From Candidatus Hydrogenedentota bacterium (GTDB lineage Bacteria; Hydrogenedentota; Hydrogenedentia; Hydrogenedentales; SLHB01): a stretch of DNA of 38,940 nt. The stretch lies in contig JADLHJ010000026.1 of the NCBI GenBank assembly GCA_020848835.1, positions 1 through 38,940 on the forward strand, written 5' to 3'. The translations under genes and the position numbers were made by a program. How positions within the stretch are numbered: position 1 is the stretch's first letter; every line of letters starts with the position of its first letter. Of this stretch, positions 31,791 to 38,940 are shown piece by piece. The notes below the pieces were generated by a model. That model did no database searches. It saw only the letters and a program-made list of their open reading frames with translations, and was not told where the DNA came from.

Positions 31791-33962
31791 ATGGTAGACA
31801 ACGAAGATTCCCAACAGAACGGGCCCGTCGGGTCCGCCGATTTGTTGCACCAAGTCGGCGAATTGCAGTCAGTGCTTAAGCACTTCAGCGGCGCGGGAGA
31901 AGCGCTTGCCGAAGGCACGACTGCGGAGTTGTTGTGCCAGGCGATCGGGGTCTGCGCGAGACTGGATGAAGACATTCGCCGCTTCACCGAACACGTCGAC
32001 TCCTTGCGCGAGCAACTCGCCGATTCGGAAGAACGGTTTAAACACGCCGACGATCTTTTTCAACTCGCCTACGAAAACAGCCCGTTCAGCATGGCGCTTG
32101 CGACGCTGGATGAAGGTCGTTTTGTCGATGTGAATTCCGTCTTTCTCACACGACTGGGGTATTCGCGTGGAGAAGTGATCGGCAAGACCTCCGCCGAGCT
32201 TGCTATCTTCCCCGAATCCGAAGGACGCCGTTGGCTCGTGGAGGGCTTGGCAAAGTCCGGACAGGTCAATGCGGTGGAGATGATAGCGCGCCGGAAGAAT
32301 GGCGAGTATATACGCGGCCGCATTTATGCGCGCGTGGTGATATATCGCGGCCAGAAATGCATCCTGTCGCTGACGCAGAACATTGAAGAAATCCGCCGCG
32401 CGGAAGAAGAAGCGCAGCGCCTGCGCCGGTTCTACGAACAACTGTTGCAAGACCTGCCCGCGCAGATTGCCATCTTCGATACCGAGTATCGCTATCTTTA
32501 CGTGTCGCCCGGCACGGTGAAAAACCCGCAGACCCGCGAGTGGCTCCTGGATCGCACCGACTTCGATTACTGTGAACTGCGCGGCATTGACCGATCGCTC
32601 GCGGCGCGCCGGGCCGCGTGGATTTCCGCGGCAATTACGCGCCAGGAAATTGTCAGCGCGGAAGAGCGCTTCGTGTCGAGCGACGGCGAGATTCGCTATT
32701 ACATCCGAACGTATACACCGATTTTCGATTCTTCAGGCAAGGTGATGCACGTCATCGCCTATGGGCACGACATCACCGAGTATAAGCAGCTCGAGGATCA
32801 GCTGCGTCATTCTCAAAAAATGGAGGCGGTCGGGCGCCTTGCCGGCGGTGTGGCGCACGATTTCAACAATCTGCTCACGGCGATGATGGGGATCGCCGAA
32901 TACATTCTCCCGCAGGCGGAAGATAACCCTACCCTTGCCGCGGGCATCGTGGAGATTCAAACCACTGCGCGCCGCGCAGCCGAGTTGACGCGCCAACTGT
33001 TGACGTTCAGCCGGCGCCAGCCAACGAAGTATGTGCCCGTCGATGTGGCGCAGACGATTGGATCGATTGGATCGATGTTGCGCCGTATCATCGGCGAGAC
33101 CATCGCGCTTCGCATGTCAATCCCCGAAACGATCCCGCGTTTCATGGGTGATCCCGGTCAACTCGAACAGATTATCGTCAACCTCGCGGTGAATGCCCGC
33201 GACGCGATGACGCACGGGGGCGAACTGACCGTGATGGCGACAACGGTTTCCCACGAAGAGGACGCGCCCTCAGACCATGCGCTGCCGCGGCACGGCGACT
33301 ATGTGCGGCTCGCGGTCCGCGATACCGGTATCGGCATGGACGAGGAAACGAAGCTGCGGGTTTTCGAGCCCTTCTTCACGACGAAGAGCGAAGGCAAGGG
33401 GACCGGGCTCGGACTTAGCACGGTGTACGCGATTGTCGAGCGCTGGGGCGGGCGTGTGTACGTCGAGAGCGCCGTGGGCGCGGGCACGACATTTTATATT
33501 TACTTGCCTGCTGTCGAGGCGCCAGCCGAACGCATCGAGGCTGTGCGCAAGGTGGTCAGCGAAACGACCGGCGTCGAAACGATTCTCGTGGTCGAGGACG
33601 AAAACACGGTGCGCGATGTCGTCTGCCGTATTCTTCGCCACAGCGGCTACACCGTGCTCGAAGCGTGCAGCGGCGAAGAGGCCTTCAAGATGGCCAAGCA
33701 TTACACCGGCAACATCGATATTCTTGTGTCTGATATGGTGATGCCGGGCATGTCGGGCCGCGAGCTGGCGGAGATTCTCGGCAAGCAGCGCCCCGGCCTG
33801 CGCATGCTTTTCATGTCAGGTCACTGCGAAGACGAAGACGCCGATTTCGTCGCCGAACTCGAATCGCCGCGCTTCATTCAAAAGCCGTTCACGGCTTCCG
33901 AACTTGCCACGAAAGTGCGCGAACTTCTGGACGTGAACAAAGGCGAGCAGCCCGCGCAATAA
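31791..33962 (+). CDS. PAS-PAS hybrid histidine kinase with C-terminal receiver
   Basis: Protein of 723 residues without membrane segments, so a cytoplasmic sensor. Residues 55-90 look like a coiled coil. PAS domain 1 spans about 85-200 (FVDVNSVFLTRLGYSRGEVI) and PAS domain 2 about 213-335 (YYIRTYTPIFDSSGKVMHVI). The HisKA region follows (RLAGGVAHDFNNLL) with phosphoacceptor His356, then the ATPase domain with N-box NLAVNARDAM (N464, N468), DTGIGM (511-516), FFTTKSEGKGTGLGLSTVYA and YVESAVGAGTTFYIYLP. The receiver at 596-715 has TILVVEDE, acceptor Asp648 (LVSDMVMPGMSG) and Lys698. HDFNN and the attached receiver are typical of this large hybrid family. No separate response regulator gene adjoins, so its output is unknown. 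The PAS ligands cannot be told. Confidence 0.94.
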   Translation: MVDNEDSQQNGPVGSADLLHQVGELQSVLKHFSGAGEALAEGTTAELLCQAIGVCARLDEDIRRFTEHVDSLREQLADSEERFKHADDLFQLAYENSPFSMALATLDEGRFVDVNSVFLTRLGYSRGEVIGKTSAELAIFPESEGRRWLVEGLAKSGQVNAVEMIARRKNGEYIRGRIYARVVIYRGQKCILSLTQNIEEIRRAEEEAQRLRRFYEQLLQDLPAQIAIFDTEYRYLYVSPGTVKNPQTREWLLDRTDFDYCELRGIDRSLAARRAAWISAAITRQEIVSAEERFVSSDGEIRYYIRTYTPIFDSSGKVMHVIAYGHDITEYKQLEDQLRHSQKMEAVGRLAGGVAHDFNNLLTAMMGIAEYILPQAEDNPTLAAGIVEIQTTARRAAELTRQLLTFSRRQPTKYVPVDVAQTIGSIGSMLRRIIGETIALRMSIPETIPRFMGDPGQLEQIIVNLAVNARDAMTHGGELTVMATTVSHEEDAPSDHALPRHGDYVRLAVRDTGIGMDEETKLRVFEPFFTTKSEGKGTGLGLSTVYAIVERWGGRVYVESAVGAGTTFYIYLPAVEAPAERIEAVRKVVSETTGVETILVVEDENTVRDVVCRILRHSGYTVLEACSGEEAFKMAKHYTGNIDILVSDMVMPGMSGRELAEILGKQRPGLRMLFMSGHCEDEDADFVAELESPRFIQKPFTASELATKVRELLDVNKGEQPAQ

Positions 33963-33991
33963 AACGGTTCACGTCTACCGCTCTACTTTTG

Positions 33992-34969
33992 CTATTTTCC
34001 GGTCTTATCCACCAGCGGCAACAACTGCGCGTCGATCTCGTCTTCCTTTTCGCCGACGGATGCCTTGAAGAGATACCAGTCTTCCGTGTGCTCGGCGCTG
34101 CCGCCGGTTGCGCTCAGGGTCGCCAGCGGTCCGAGCGACTCGATCTCGAGCATGTCCTCGTTTGTGAAGGTTTCGGTGTTACAGCCGTAGTCCACATATT
34201 CGCCACCATCGGTGTACGTGAAGCGTTTCACAAACACATCGCCCTTTAACACGTACGCGCCCCAGCCTGGCACATTTTTGAAACCGACCTTCTGCGGCGT
34301 CGTTGCTTTCGGGTCCTGACGAAGTTGGATGTATTTGGTGCCAAAGGTCCAGCGCGGGTCTTTCATGTCCGTGTAGTGCCACAAGGTCAGCGGACGCGCC
34401 GGCAGCAAATAGTCCGTGTGCGCGATGAACTTTTCCTGCGGATACACCGCGCGGCCTTCTCTTGCCATTACGGTCAAGGCCCACGGCGCGAGTTTCACGT
34501 CCCACTCGTTGCGGTTCGTGAGGCGGTGCAGAATCGTGACCCTCGAGGAATCCGCAGCGAGCGTGATTTCCATCTGTTTCTGTATGCCGGTCGTGGGCTC
34601 TGTATCCTGCGTGATGCGCAGCGTGCCGCCGTTCCACTCATGCTTCACGGGGGAGTTGTCCGGAAAATATGTGCGCGGTTTTGCTTCCGGCGCGTGCCAT
34701 AGACGGTGTCCACCGTAGATGCGCCACTCGTCGCCGCCCGTCTTGCCCATGAGGTCTTTGTATTCGTTCAGCAGGTTTTGCCCGCCCACAAATCCGTATC
34801 GAATGATGCGCGGTCCCACGTCCGTGGTTACGACCACCTCGACCTGCCCGTTGCTCAACCATACGCAGTTTGGCCACCCGCCGTATTCTTTCTTCTCCAT
34901 CTTCGCTTCCGCCATTGCTCCCACTCCTACTGCCGTACACAGGACGATTGTTGCCAAAAATCGCGACAT
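33992..34969 (-). CDS. secreted mutarotase-like protein (DUF4380-like)
   Basis: Protein of 325 residues with a signal peptide (MSRFLATIVLCTAVGVGAMA) and GGAG before the ATG. The mature part has the look of the galactose mutarotase-like beta-sandwich superfamily: VWLSNGQVEVVVTTDVGPRI, GGHRLWHAPEAKPRTYFPDN, ITQDTEPTTGIQKQMEITLA and a C-terminal CNTETFTNEDMLEIESLGPL. I recognise it as DUF4380-like, with moderate confidence. Such proteins probably bind or modify sugars, but no reaction is known to me. It converges on the histidine kinase gene 29 bases away and lies downstream of the DUF3142-like gene. Confidence 0.7.
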   Translation of the reverse strand: MSRFLATIVLCTAVGVGAMAEAKMEKKEYGGWPNCVWLSNGQVEVVVTTDVGPRIIRYGFVGGQNLLNEYKDLMGKTGGDEWRIYGGHRLWHAPEAKPRTYFPDNSPVKHEWNGGTLRITQDTEPTTGIQKQMEITLAADSSRVTILHRLTNRNEWDVKLAPWALTVMAREGRAVYPQEKFIAHTDYLLPARPLTLWHYTDMKDPRWTFGTKYIQLRQDPKATTPQKVGFKNVPGWGAYVLKGDVFVKRFTYTDGGEYVDYGCNTETFTNEDMLEIESLGPLATLSATGGSAEHTEDWYLFKASVGEKEDEIDAQLLPLVDKTGK

Positions 34970-35086
34970 GACAGGGCTCCCCTCTCACGAGTTTGCAGTT
35001 GTTGCGCCCGCACAACTTTAGCAAAAGCATGGCGCAAAACGACACTCCACTGTACCTTGAACCTGATGGTTTGGATCTGCGCGAAT

Positions 35087-36391
35087 TCAGTTGGGCGCTA
35101 TGGTTACGGAGCCAATCGTTATTGGCGGCGCGGAAGTGGCGGCGCCGGGTTTGAAGCGGAACCATGCGGCCAATACGGACTCGCCGGGTCGTGGGGCGGG
35201 TCCGGTCAGGCCAGGCGGGTTCGATGGCAAGAAAGAGAAGCCGTTATGGGTGTCCGACGCGATGACTTCGCGCGCGTCGTATCGAAGGGTTATTTGAACG
35301 TTTCTGGTTTCGAGCGCCTCGCTACTGTTTGATATATAGATTTCATAGAGGTCGGGGCTTGGATTTTTTACTTCCGCGCGGAAGGATACTTCGGGTGCGC
35401 GGCCTTCGCGCACGGCCTGAAGGGTTTGCCAGGTCCAATTGAGTTCGTCGTTCGCGACGGGCAGGCGGAACCAGACGAAACCTATCAGGTTGTGTGGCGG
35501 GTGCGAGCGCGTTTCGCGCACGGCTTTCGCGATGTCGGTTGCATCGGACATTACGGTGCGGATGTGTTGGCCTGGCATCGGTGGTGGCGCGGTTCCTTCG
35601 GCGCTGATGGCGACAAACTTCCCCGCTTCATCGAACACGAAACGATAACCGTAGGTCGGCAGCGCAAGATAGAACGGTGCTCCGATCGATGCCGCTCGGT
35701 CGAGATAGCCCGGGATCCGCGCAGTCTCGCACAAGGTGATTGATTGGCCGTAGCTGGAGGGGCGTTCCAGCGAATGGACCTGCAATACGTAGTAGTCGAG
35801 ATCCCGCACTAGAGCTGTAAATTCAGACGACTTCAGCCAGGTTGGCAGCGCTGTGATCGACCACGCGAAGGCGTCGAAGCGCGGCTGTAATGCGTCGATC
35901 ATAGTTTTGTACGTCGCCAGCTTGGCGGTTGGGCAGTCGTAATCGAGCTGCACACCACGGATAGTTGCGCCAGCTTCGGCCGCTTCCGCGATACGGTCTT
36001 CCAACGTTTTTGCCACAAATGAAATTGCTGTGTTTTGCGAGTCGCCTTGCAGCATGTCGCTCAATGCCGCATTCCCGCGCAGCACGATGGTGATCGGCGC
36101 ATCGACTTTTACAAGAGCTTTCCAGTCAGGGTAACCACGTTGAACTTGCAGTTCGCCTCCGGCGGTTTTCACTTCGCCCACCAGTACCATGAACGCATTC
36201 GCGCTGAAATCCGCTTTCTTTACGGCGTCATGCACATCGTCGTTCCACTGCATTTGCCATACGTAGTACGCGCTGGGAATGTGGCGCGCCGGTGCTTGCC
36301 GTAATGCGCGCAACCAGATGAATGCGCAAACGGCGGCAACAATCGCGAAGGTCAGCGTGTACCAGAGCGCGTCTCGTTGGCGGGGAGTCAT
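35087..36391 (-). CDS. DUF3142-like membrane-anchored protein (TIM-barrel, GH18-like)
   Basis: Start ATG 36391 gives 434 residues and places a single N-terminal membrane anchor (YTLTFAIVAAVCAFIWLRAL) right after a short charged start; a TTG 36 bases upstream is possible. The body has the pattern of DUF3142: SAYYVWQMQWNDDV, then IRGVQLDYDCPTAKLATYKT, AFAWSITALPTWL, YYVLQVHSLERP and YLALPTYGYRFVFDEAG. The motif LDYD in a barrel strand recalls the catalytic region of GH18 chitinase-like enzymes, but activity is unproven. A C-terminal beta-domain of about 100 residues follows. It is probably held at the cytoplasmic membrane facing the periplasm. Confidence 0.75.
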   Translation of the reverse strand: MTPRQRDALWYTLTFAIVAAVCAFIWLRALRQAPARHIPSAYYVWQMQWNDDVHDAVKKADFSANAFMVLVGEVKTAGGELQVQRGYPDWKALVKVDAPITIVLRGNAALSDMLQGDSQNTAISFVAKTLEDRIAEAAEAGATIRGVQLDYDCPTAKLATYKTMIDALQPRFDAFAWSITALPTWLKSSEFTALVRDLDYYVLQVHSLERPSSYGQSITLCETARIPGYLDRAASIGAPFYLALPTYGYRFVFDEAGKFVAISAEGTAPPPMPGQHIRTVMSDATDIAKAVRETRSHPPHNLIGFVWFRLPVANDELNWTWQTLQAVREGRAPEVSFRAEVKNPSPDLYEIYISNSSEALETRNVQITLRYDAREVIASDTHNGFSFLPSNPPGLTGPAPRPGESVLAAWFRFKPGAATSAPPITIGSVTIAPN

Positions 36392-36478
36392 GTAGGAGAT
36401 GGTAAGTTTAGGAAAGTGAAACAGCAAAGATCACTTCGACTTGGCAGAAAAATATGCAACGCATGGGGAGTTCGGGAG

Positions 36479-37405
36479 CTAGTTGATCGGCACGCCCATC
36501 GCGGTTAGCAGTACGCGCGCGACGATGCCCACGACAAAACCGACCGCCATGTTCATGCCTATCCAAATGAGAAAGTCGATAAGCCCGAAATCGTAGGTCT
36601 TGTATAGCATGTAGAGGATGATAAAGAAGCCCAGACACGGCAGGAAATAGAGCAGGCAAATAAGTACCGACATGACGCCGGTGCTGATCAAGTTGTCCAA
36701 CACGGTTTCGTGCGGAAGTTTGCCGGTTATCATGAGCGTGAGGTAGAGCGATGCGACGTTGGCCGCCAGGAGCAACACGATCAGCGCGGCGAGCGCGCCG
36801 ATTAACGCGCCTTGGGAAACGGGCTGCTCTTCGTACGCCTCCGCGGCCGGTGTCGGGTCCGTGACGCCGCTCTCCGCGACGGCGACGGGTGCTTCGACCG
36901 GTGGAGCGGGCGGCGGGCCGTTGATCATCCGCATCACGATGGGAAACCCGAGCAAGAGCACGGCTACTATGACGCCCGCGATGATCCAGTATTTCGTCTT
37001 TGATCCGGGTTCGCCCGATTGCATCGATGGCGCCGGCGGCGGTTGCGGCGCATCGAGCAAGAGATCGTCCAGTGCGCCCGCATGTGCGTCCTGATTGAGG
37101 CCTTCGATCGAGTAGTGGGGTGTGGGTGTTTCTTCAGTCGTGGGGTCATGCGACTTGCGGATGAACTCGCGCAGTTGGAGCGCGCGCAGATCGCCGCAGC
37201 GGGTGATCAAGTCGTCGCAGATGGCGAGCGACTCATCCACACGGCCGACATGGCGCAGGCAGCGTGCTAGCGGAAATAAAATGTTCGGCGTGTTGGGAAA
37301 GGCTTCGTCGAGCTCGATGAGGAAATCAAGGGCCTCCGCGTAGCGCCCGTCGCGGTACAAGGAATCCGCTTTTTTGAAGTGCGATTCCGCAGTCCGGGCA
37401 TCCAC
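36479..37405 (-). CDS. TPR-containing polytopic membrane protein
   Basis: Protein of 308 residues from GTG 37405, behind AGAGGG. Residues 1-85 form about two TPR helix pairs (SHFKKADSLYRDGRYAEALD and FPLARCLRHVGRVDESLAIC). An acidic, Pro-rich linker follows. Membrane segments lie near residues 138-161, 200-226, 238-268 and 274-304, with a Pro/Ala-rich loop (GPPPAPPVEAPVAVAESG) between the first two. The TPR part would face the cytoplasm and bind a partner protein. No family was recognised. It lies 87 bases upstream of the DUF3142-like gene on the same strand, possibly in one transcript. Confidence 0.75.
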   Translation of the reverse strand: MDARTAESHFKKADSLYRDGRYAEALDFLIELDEAFPNTPNILFPLARCLRHVGRVDESLAICDDLITRCGDLRALQLREFIRKSHDPTTEETPTPHYSIEGLNQDAHAGALDDLLLDAPQPPPAPSMQSGEPGSKTKYWIIAGVIVAVLLLGFPIVMRMINGPPPAPPVEAPVAVAESGVTDPTPAAEAYEEQPVSQGALIGALAALIVLLLAANVASLYLTLMITGKLPHETVLDNLISTGVMSVLICLLYFLPCLGFFIILYMLYKTYDFGLIDFLIWIGMNMAVGFVVGIVARVLLTAMGVPIN

Positions 37406-37502
37406 GTGATGCGTCCCTCTTGGCTAGGCCAGTGGCGTCGTCGAGTATGACGAGGGAATACGTAGAAATCAATCCATCCAGCAAGTGCGAGCGGCATCAT
37501 GC

Positions 37503-37547
37503 CACAAATAAAAAGTGGCCGCGCCGAAACCGATCCGGCGCGGCCAC
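37503..37547 (-). terminator. Rho-independent terminator of the Tat-exported oxidoreductase gene
   Basis: A perfect 12-bp stem, GTGGCCGCGCCG (37515-37526) with CGGCGCGGCCAC (37536-37547), encloses a 9-base loop. On the minus strand it is followed by TTTTTATTTG, a good T-run, 18 bases after the stop codon. Confidence 0.9.
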
Positions 37548-37564
37548 GAAGTTTTGCGCGGCAG

Positions 37565-38833
37565 TTATGCGGGCTTGGTTCCCGGTACTGGTACCGGGCC
37601 GAGCGGATAGGACTTTTTGAAGTCCCATTCCTGCGGGACGATGGAGAGGTCGGATTTCATCGCGTCGTCCCATTTGACGGTTTTGCCGGTGTACGCGGAC
37701 ATGCGGCCCATGATCGAGAGCATGGTGCTCTCTGCTACCTGCACGCCTTCGTTCATGTAGGGGATGACACCGCGGACGCTGTTGGCGCAGTCGATGTGTT
37801 CTTGTACGTAGGGATCGATCATGCCGTCGGGCTTCTTCATCTTGCGGCTGTCGAAGATGCCCTTTGTGCCGAAGGCTTCTTCGAACACGCCACCATCGGC
37901 GCCGCCCCAGTGGCGCGAGAAGCTGGACACGTGCACGCCGTTGGGATATTCGAAGTCGCAGGAGAAGTGGTCCCACATATCGCCGTACTTCGGATCGTTC
38001 GTTTTCCACGAACGGCCGCCTGACGCGAACACCGAGATCGGATTTGCCTGTAAGATCCAGTGCGCGATATCGAGGTTGTGAACGTGTTGCTCGACGATGT
38101 TGTCACCGCAGACCCAGCAGAACGCGTACCAATTGCGCACGCAATATTCGAAGTCGCTCCATTCGGGTTTGCGCGGGTGCGTGAAGGGCAGTTCGCCGCA
38201 CCAATACACGCGCATGGCCTTGATGTCGCCGATTGAACCCGCATGAATTTCTTTGATCGCGGCCTGGTAGTCCGCGCTGTGGCGGCGTTGCGTGCCGGCA
38301 ACGAGCGTGAGCTTTTTCTCTTCGGCCATTTTCGAGGCGGCGATAAACTGGCGAATGCCGACGGGATCGACTGCGGCGGGCTTTTCGGTGAAGACGTGTT
38401 TGCCTGCGTTTATCGCGGCTTCCACGTGCTTGGGGCGCGAGTAGGGGAGCGTGCCCTCGATCAGAATGTCGATGTCCGTTTCGAGGATGCCCTTGTATGC
38501 GTCGAGGCCGACGAAGATGTTTTTCTTCGGCACATCTACTTTGTCTTGGACTTTTTTCTTGTCGCGGCATTCGGTCTTATTCGCCATTAGCCCGTTCAAC
38601 GAGCCTTGCAGACGGTCTTCGAACAAGTCGGCCATCGCGACCAGTTTGATGTTTTCGTTACCGATTAGCGTCTGTGCTGCCGCGCCGCTGCCGCGTCCGC
38701 CACAACCCAACAGACCGACCTTCAATGGTTTTGACTTCGCCGCTGCGATGGGGTCTGCCAAGATCGTGGCCAAACCGGCGGCCGCGGTAAACTTTGCGAA
38801 ATCCCTGCGCGTGATTCCCGTACCCTCGCTCAT
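37565..38833 (-). CDS. Tat-exported Gfo/Idh/MocA family oxidoreductase
   Basis: ATG 38833 is chosen over a start 60 bases upstream because AGGAGGG lies 6 bases before it. The 422-residue protein starts with a twin-arginine signal, GITRRDFAKFTAAAGLATIL, ending near PIAAA, so it is folded with its cofactor in the cytoplasm and exported. A Rossmann fold follows (LKVGLLGCGGRGSGAAAQTL), then ADLFEDRL, IEGTLPYSRPKHVEAAINAG, VFTEKPAAVDPVGIRQ, GTQRRHSADYQAA and the C-terminal catalytic region EQHVHNLDIAHWIL. Such exported NAD(P)-dependent enzymes are common in polysaccharide-degrading bacteria and related ones oxidise sugars or open glycosides by oxidation; the substrate here is unknown. Its N-terminal neighbour lies outside the window; 38834-38940 shows no gene. 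Confidence 0.93.
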   Translation of the reverse strand: MSEGTGITRRDFAKFTAAAGLATILADPIAAAKSKPLKVGLLGCGGRGSGAAAQTLIGNENIKLVAMADLFEDRLQGSLNGLMANKTECRDKKKVQDKVDVPKKNIFVGLDAYKGILETDIDILIEGTLPYSRPKHVEAAINAGKHVFTEKPAAVDPVGIRQFIAASKMAEEKKLTLVAGTQRRHSADYQAAIKEIHAGSIGDIKAMRVYWCGELPFTHPRKPEWSDFEYCVRNWYAFCWVCGDNIVEQHVHNLDIAHWILQANPISVFASGGRSWKTNDPKYGDMWDHFSCDFEYPNGVHVSSFSRHWGGADGGVFEEAFGTKGIFDSRKMKKPDGMIDPYVQEHIDCANSVRGVIPYMNEGVQVAESTMLSIMGRMSAYTGKTVKWDDAMKSDLSIVPQEWDFKKSYPLGPVPVPGTKPA

Positions 38834-38940
38834 AACACCCTCCTGCGTTCGCATTCGTTTGATTGCGTGTTGCTGTCGCGCACGCACGCCCAAGTGAGGA
38901 AGTGCGCCCTTGTCCGCGATCGCCGGGACCCGAAATCCAT

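Overview
The window looks like chromosomal DNA of an uncultured Gram-negative bacterium. lpxA and lpxB imply a lipid A outer membrane. The rest is typical of heterotrophic, polysaccharide-using lineages such as Hydrogenedentota or the Planctomycetes/Verrucomicrobia group: a Tat-exported Gfo/Idh/MocA protein, a secreted ThuA-like protein, a secreted beta-helix protein, exported Asp-box propellers and many intergenic palindromic repeats. The taxon is an inference from gene content; no rRNA or tRNA gene was seen. No transposase, integrase, CRISPR array or phage gene was recognised.

Layout. Positions 1-5270 (minus strand) hold a lipid A cluster, lpxA - Gfo/Idh oxidoreductase - lpxB, running into polA, which is cut by the window edge. 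An AGE-family sugar epimerase follows on the plus strand (5564-6826). Next is the accessory-looking gene of the window (7192-8748): one protein that appears to join a TerY-like von Willebrand A domain, a nucleoside-deoxyribosyltransferase/TIR-like domain and a C-terminal SLOG-like domain. An 11-bp inverted repeat lies on either side of it. A secreted ThuA-like protein with its terminator comes next. Positions 9782-18635 (minus) carry aspS, a GlmU-like bifunctional sugar nucleotidyltransferase, a fused 5-oxoprolinase (HyuA-HyuB) and thrS.

Positions 18859-22297 (minus) are a tandem pair of exported Asp-box (BNR) proteins with a nearly identical C-terminal domain. Divergent from them are an exported metallophosphoesterase fused to HEAT-like repeats, an exported SGNH hydrolase and a polyprenyl-phosphate glycosylphosphotransferase that probably starts an exopolysaccharide. 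Positions 26709-28621 (minus) pair a ribulose/allulose-phosphate epimerase with a ribokinase, separated by a repeat cluster. After a G-rich repeat-laden gap come a secreted beta-helix protein, a small RRM RNA-binding protein and a divergent PAS-PAS hybrid histidine kinase. The last part (minus) has a secreted mutarotase-like protein, a DUF3142-like membrane-anchored protein, a TPR membrane protein and a Tat-exported Gfo/Idh protein with a strong terminator.

The genes do not form one pathway. Housekeeping genes (polA, lpx, aspS, thrS) alternate with exported carbohydrate- or phosphate-related proteins. The gaps carry at least four kinds of repeated or palindromic element, which suggests a genome rich in small dispersed repeats. 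The most promising candidate for an undescribed system is the three-domain protein at 7192-8748.
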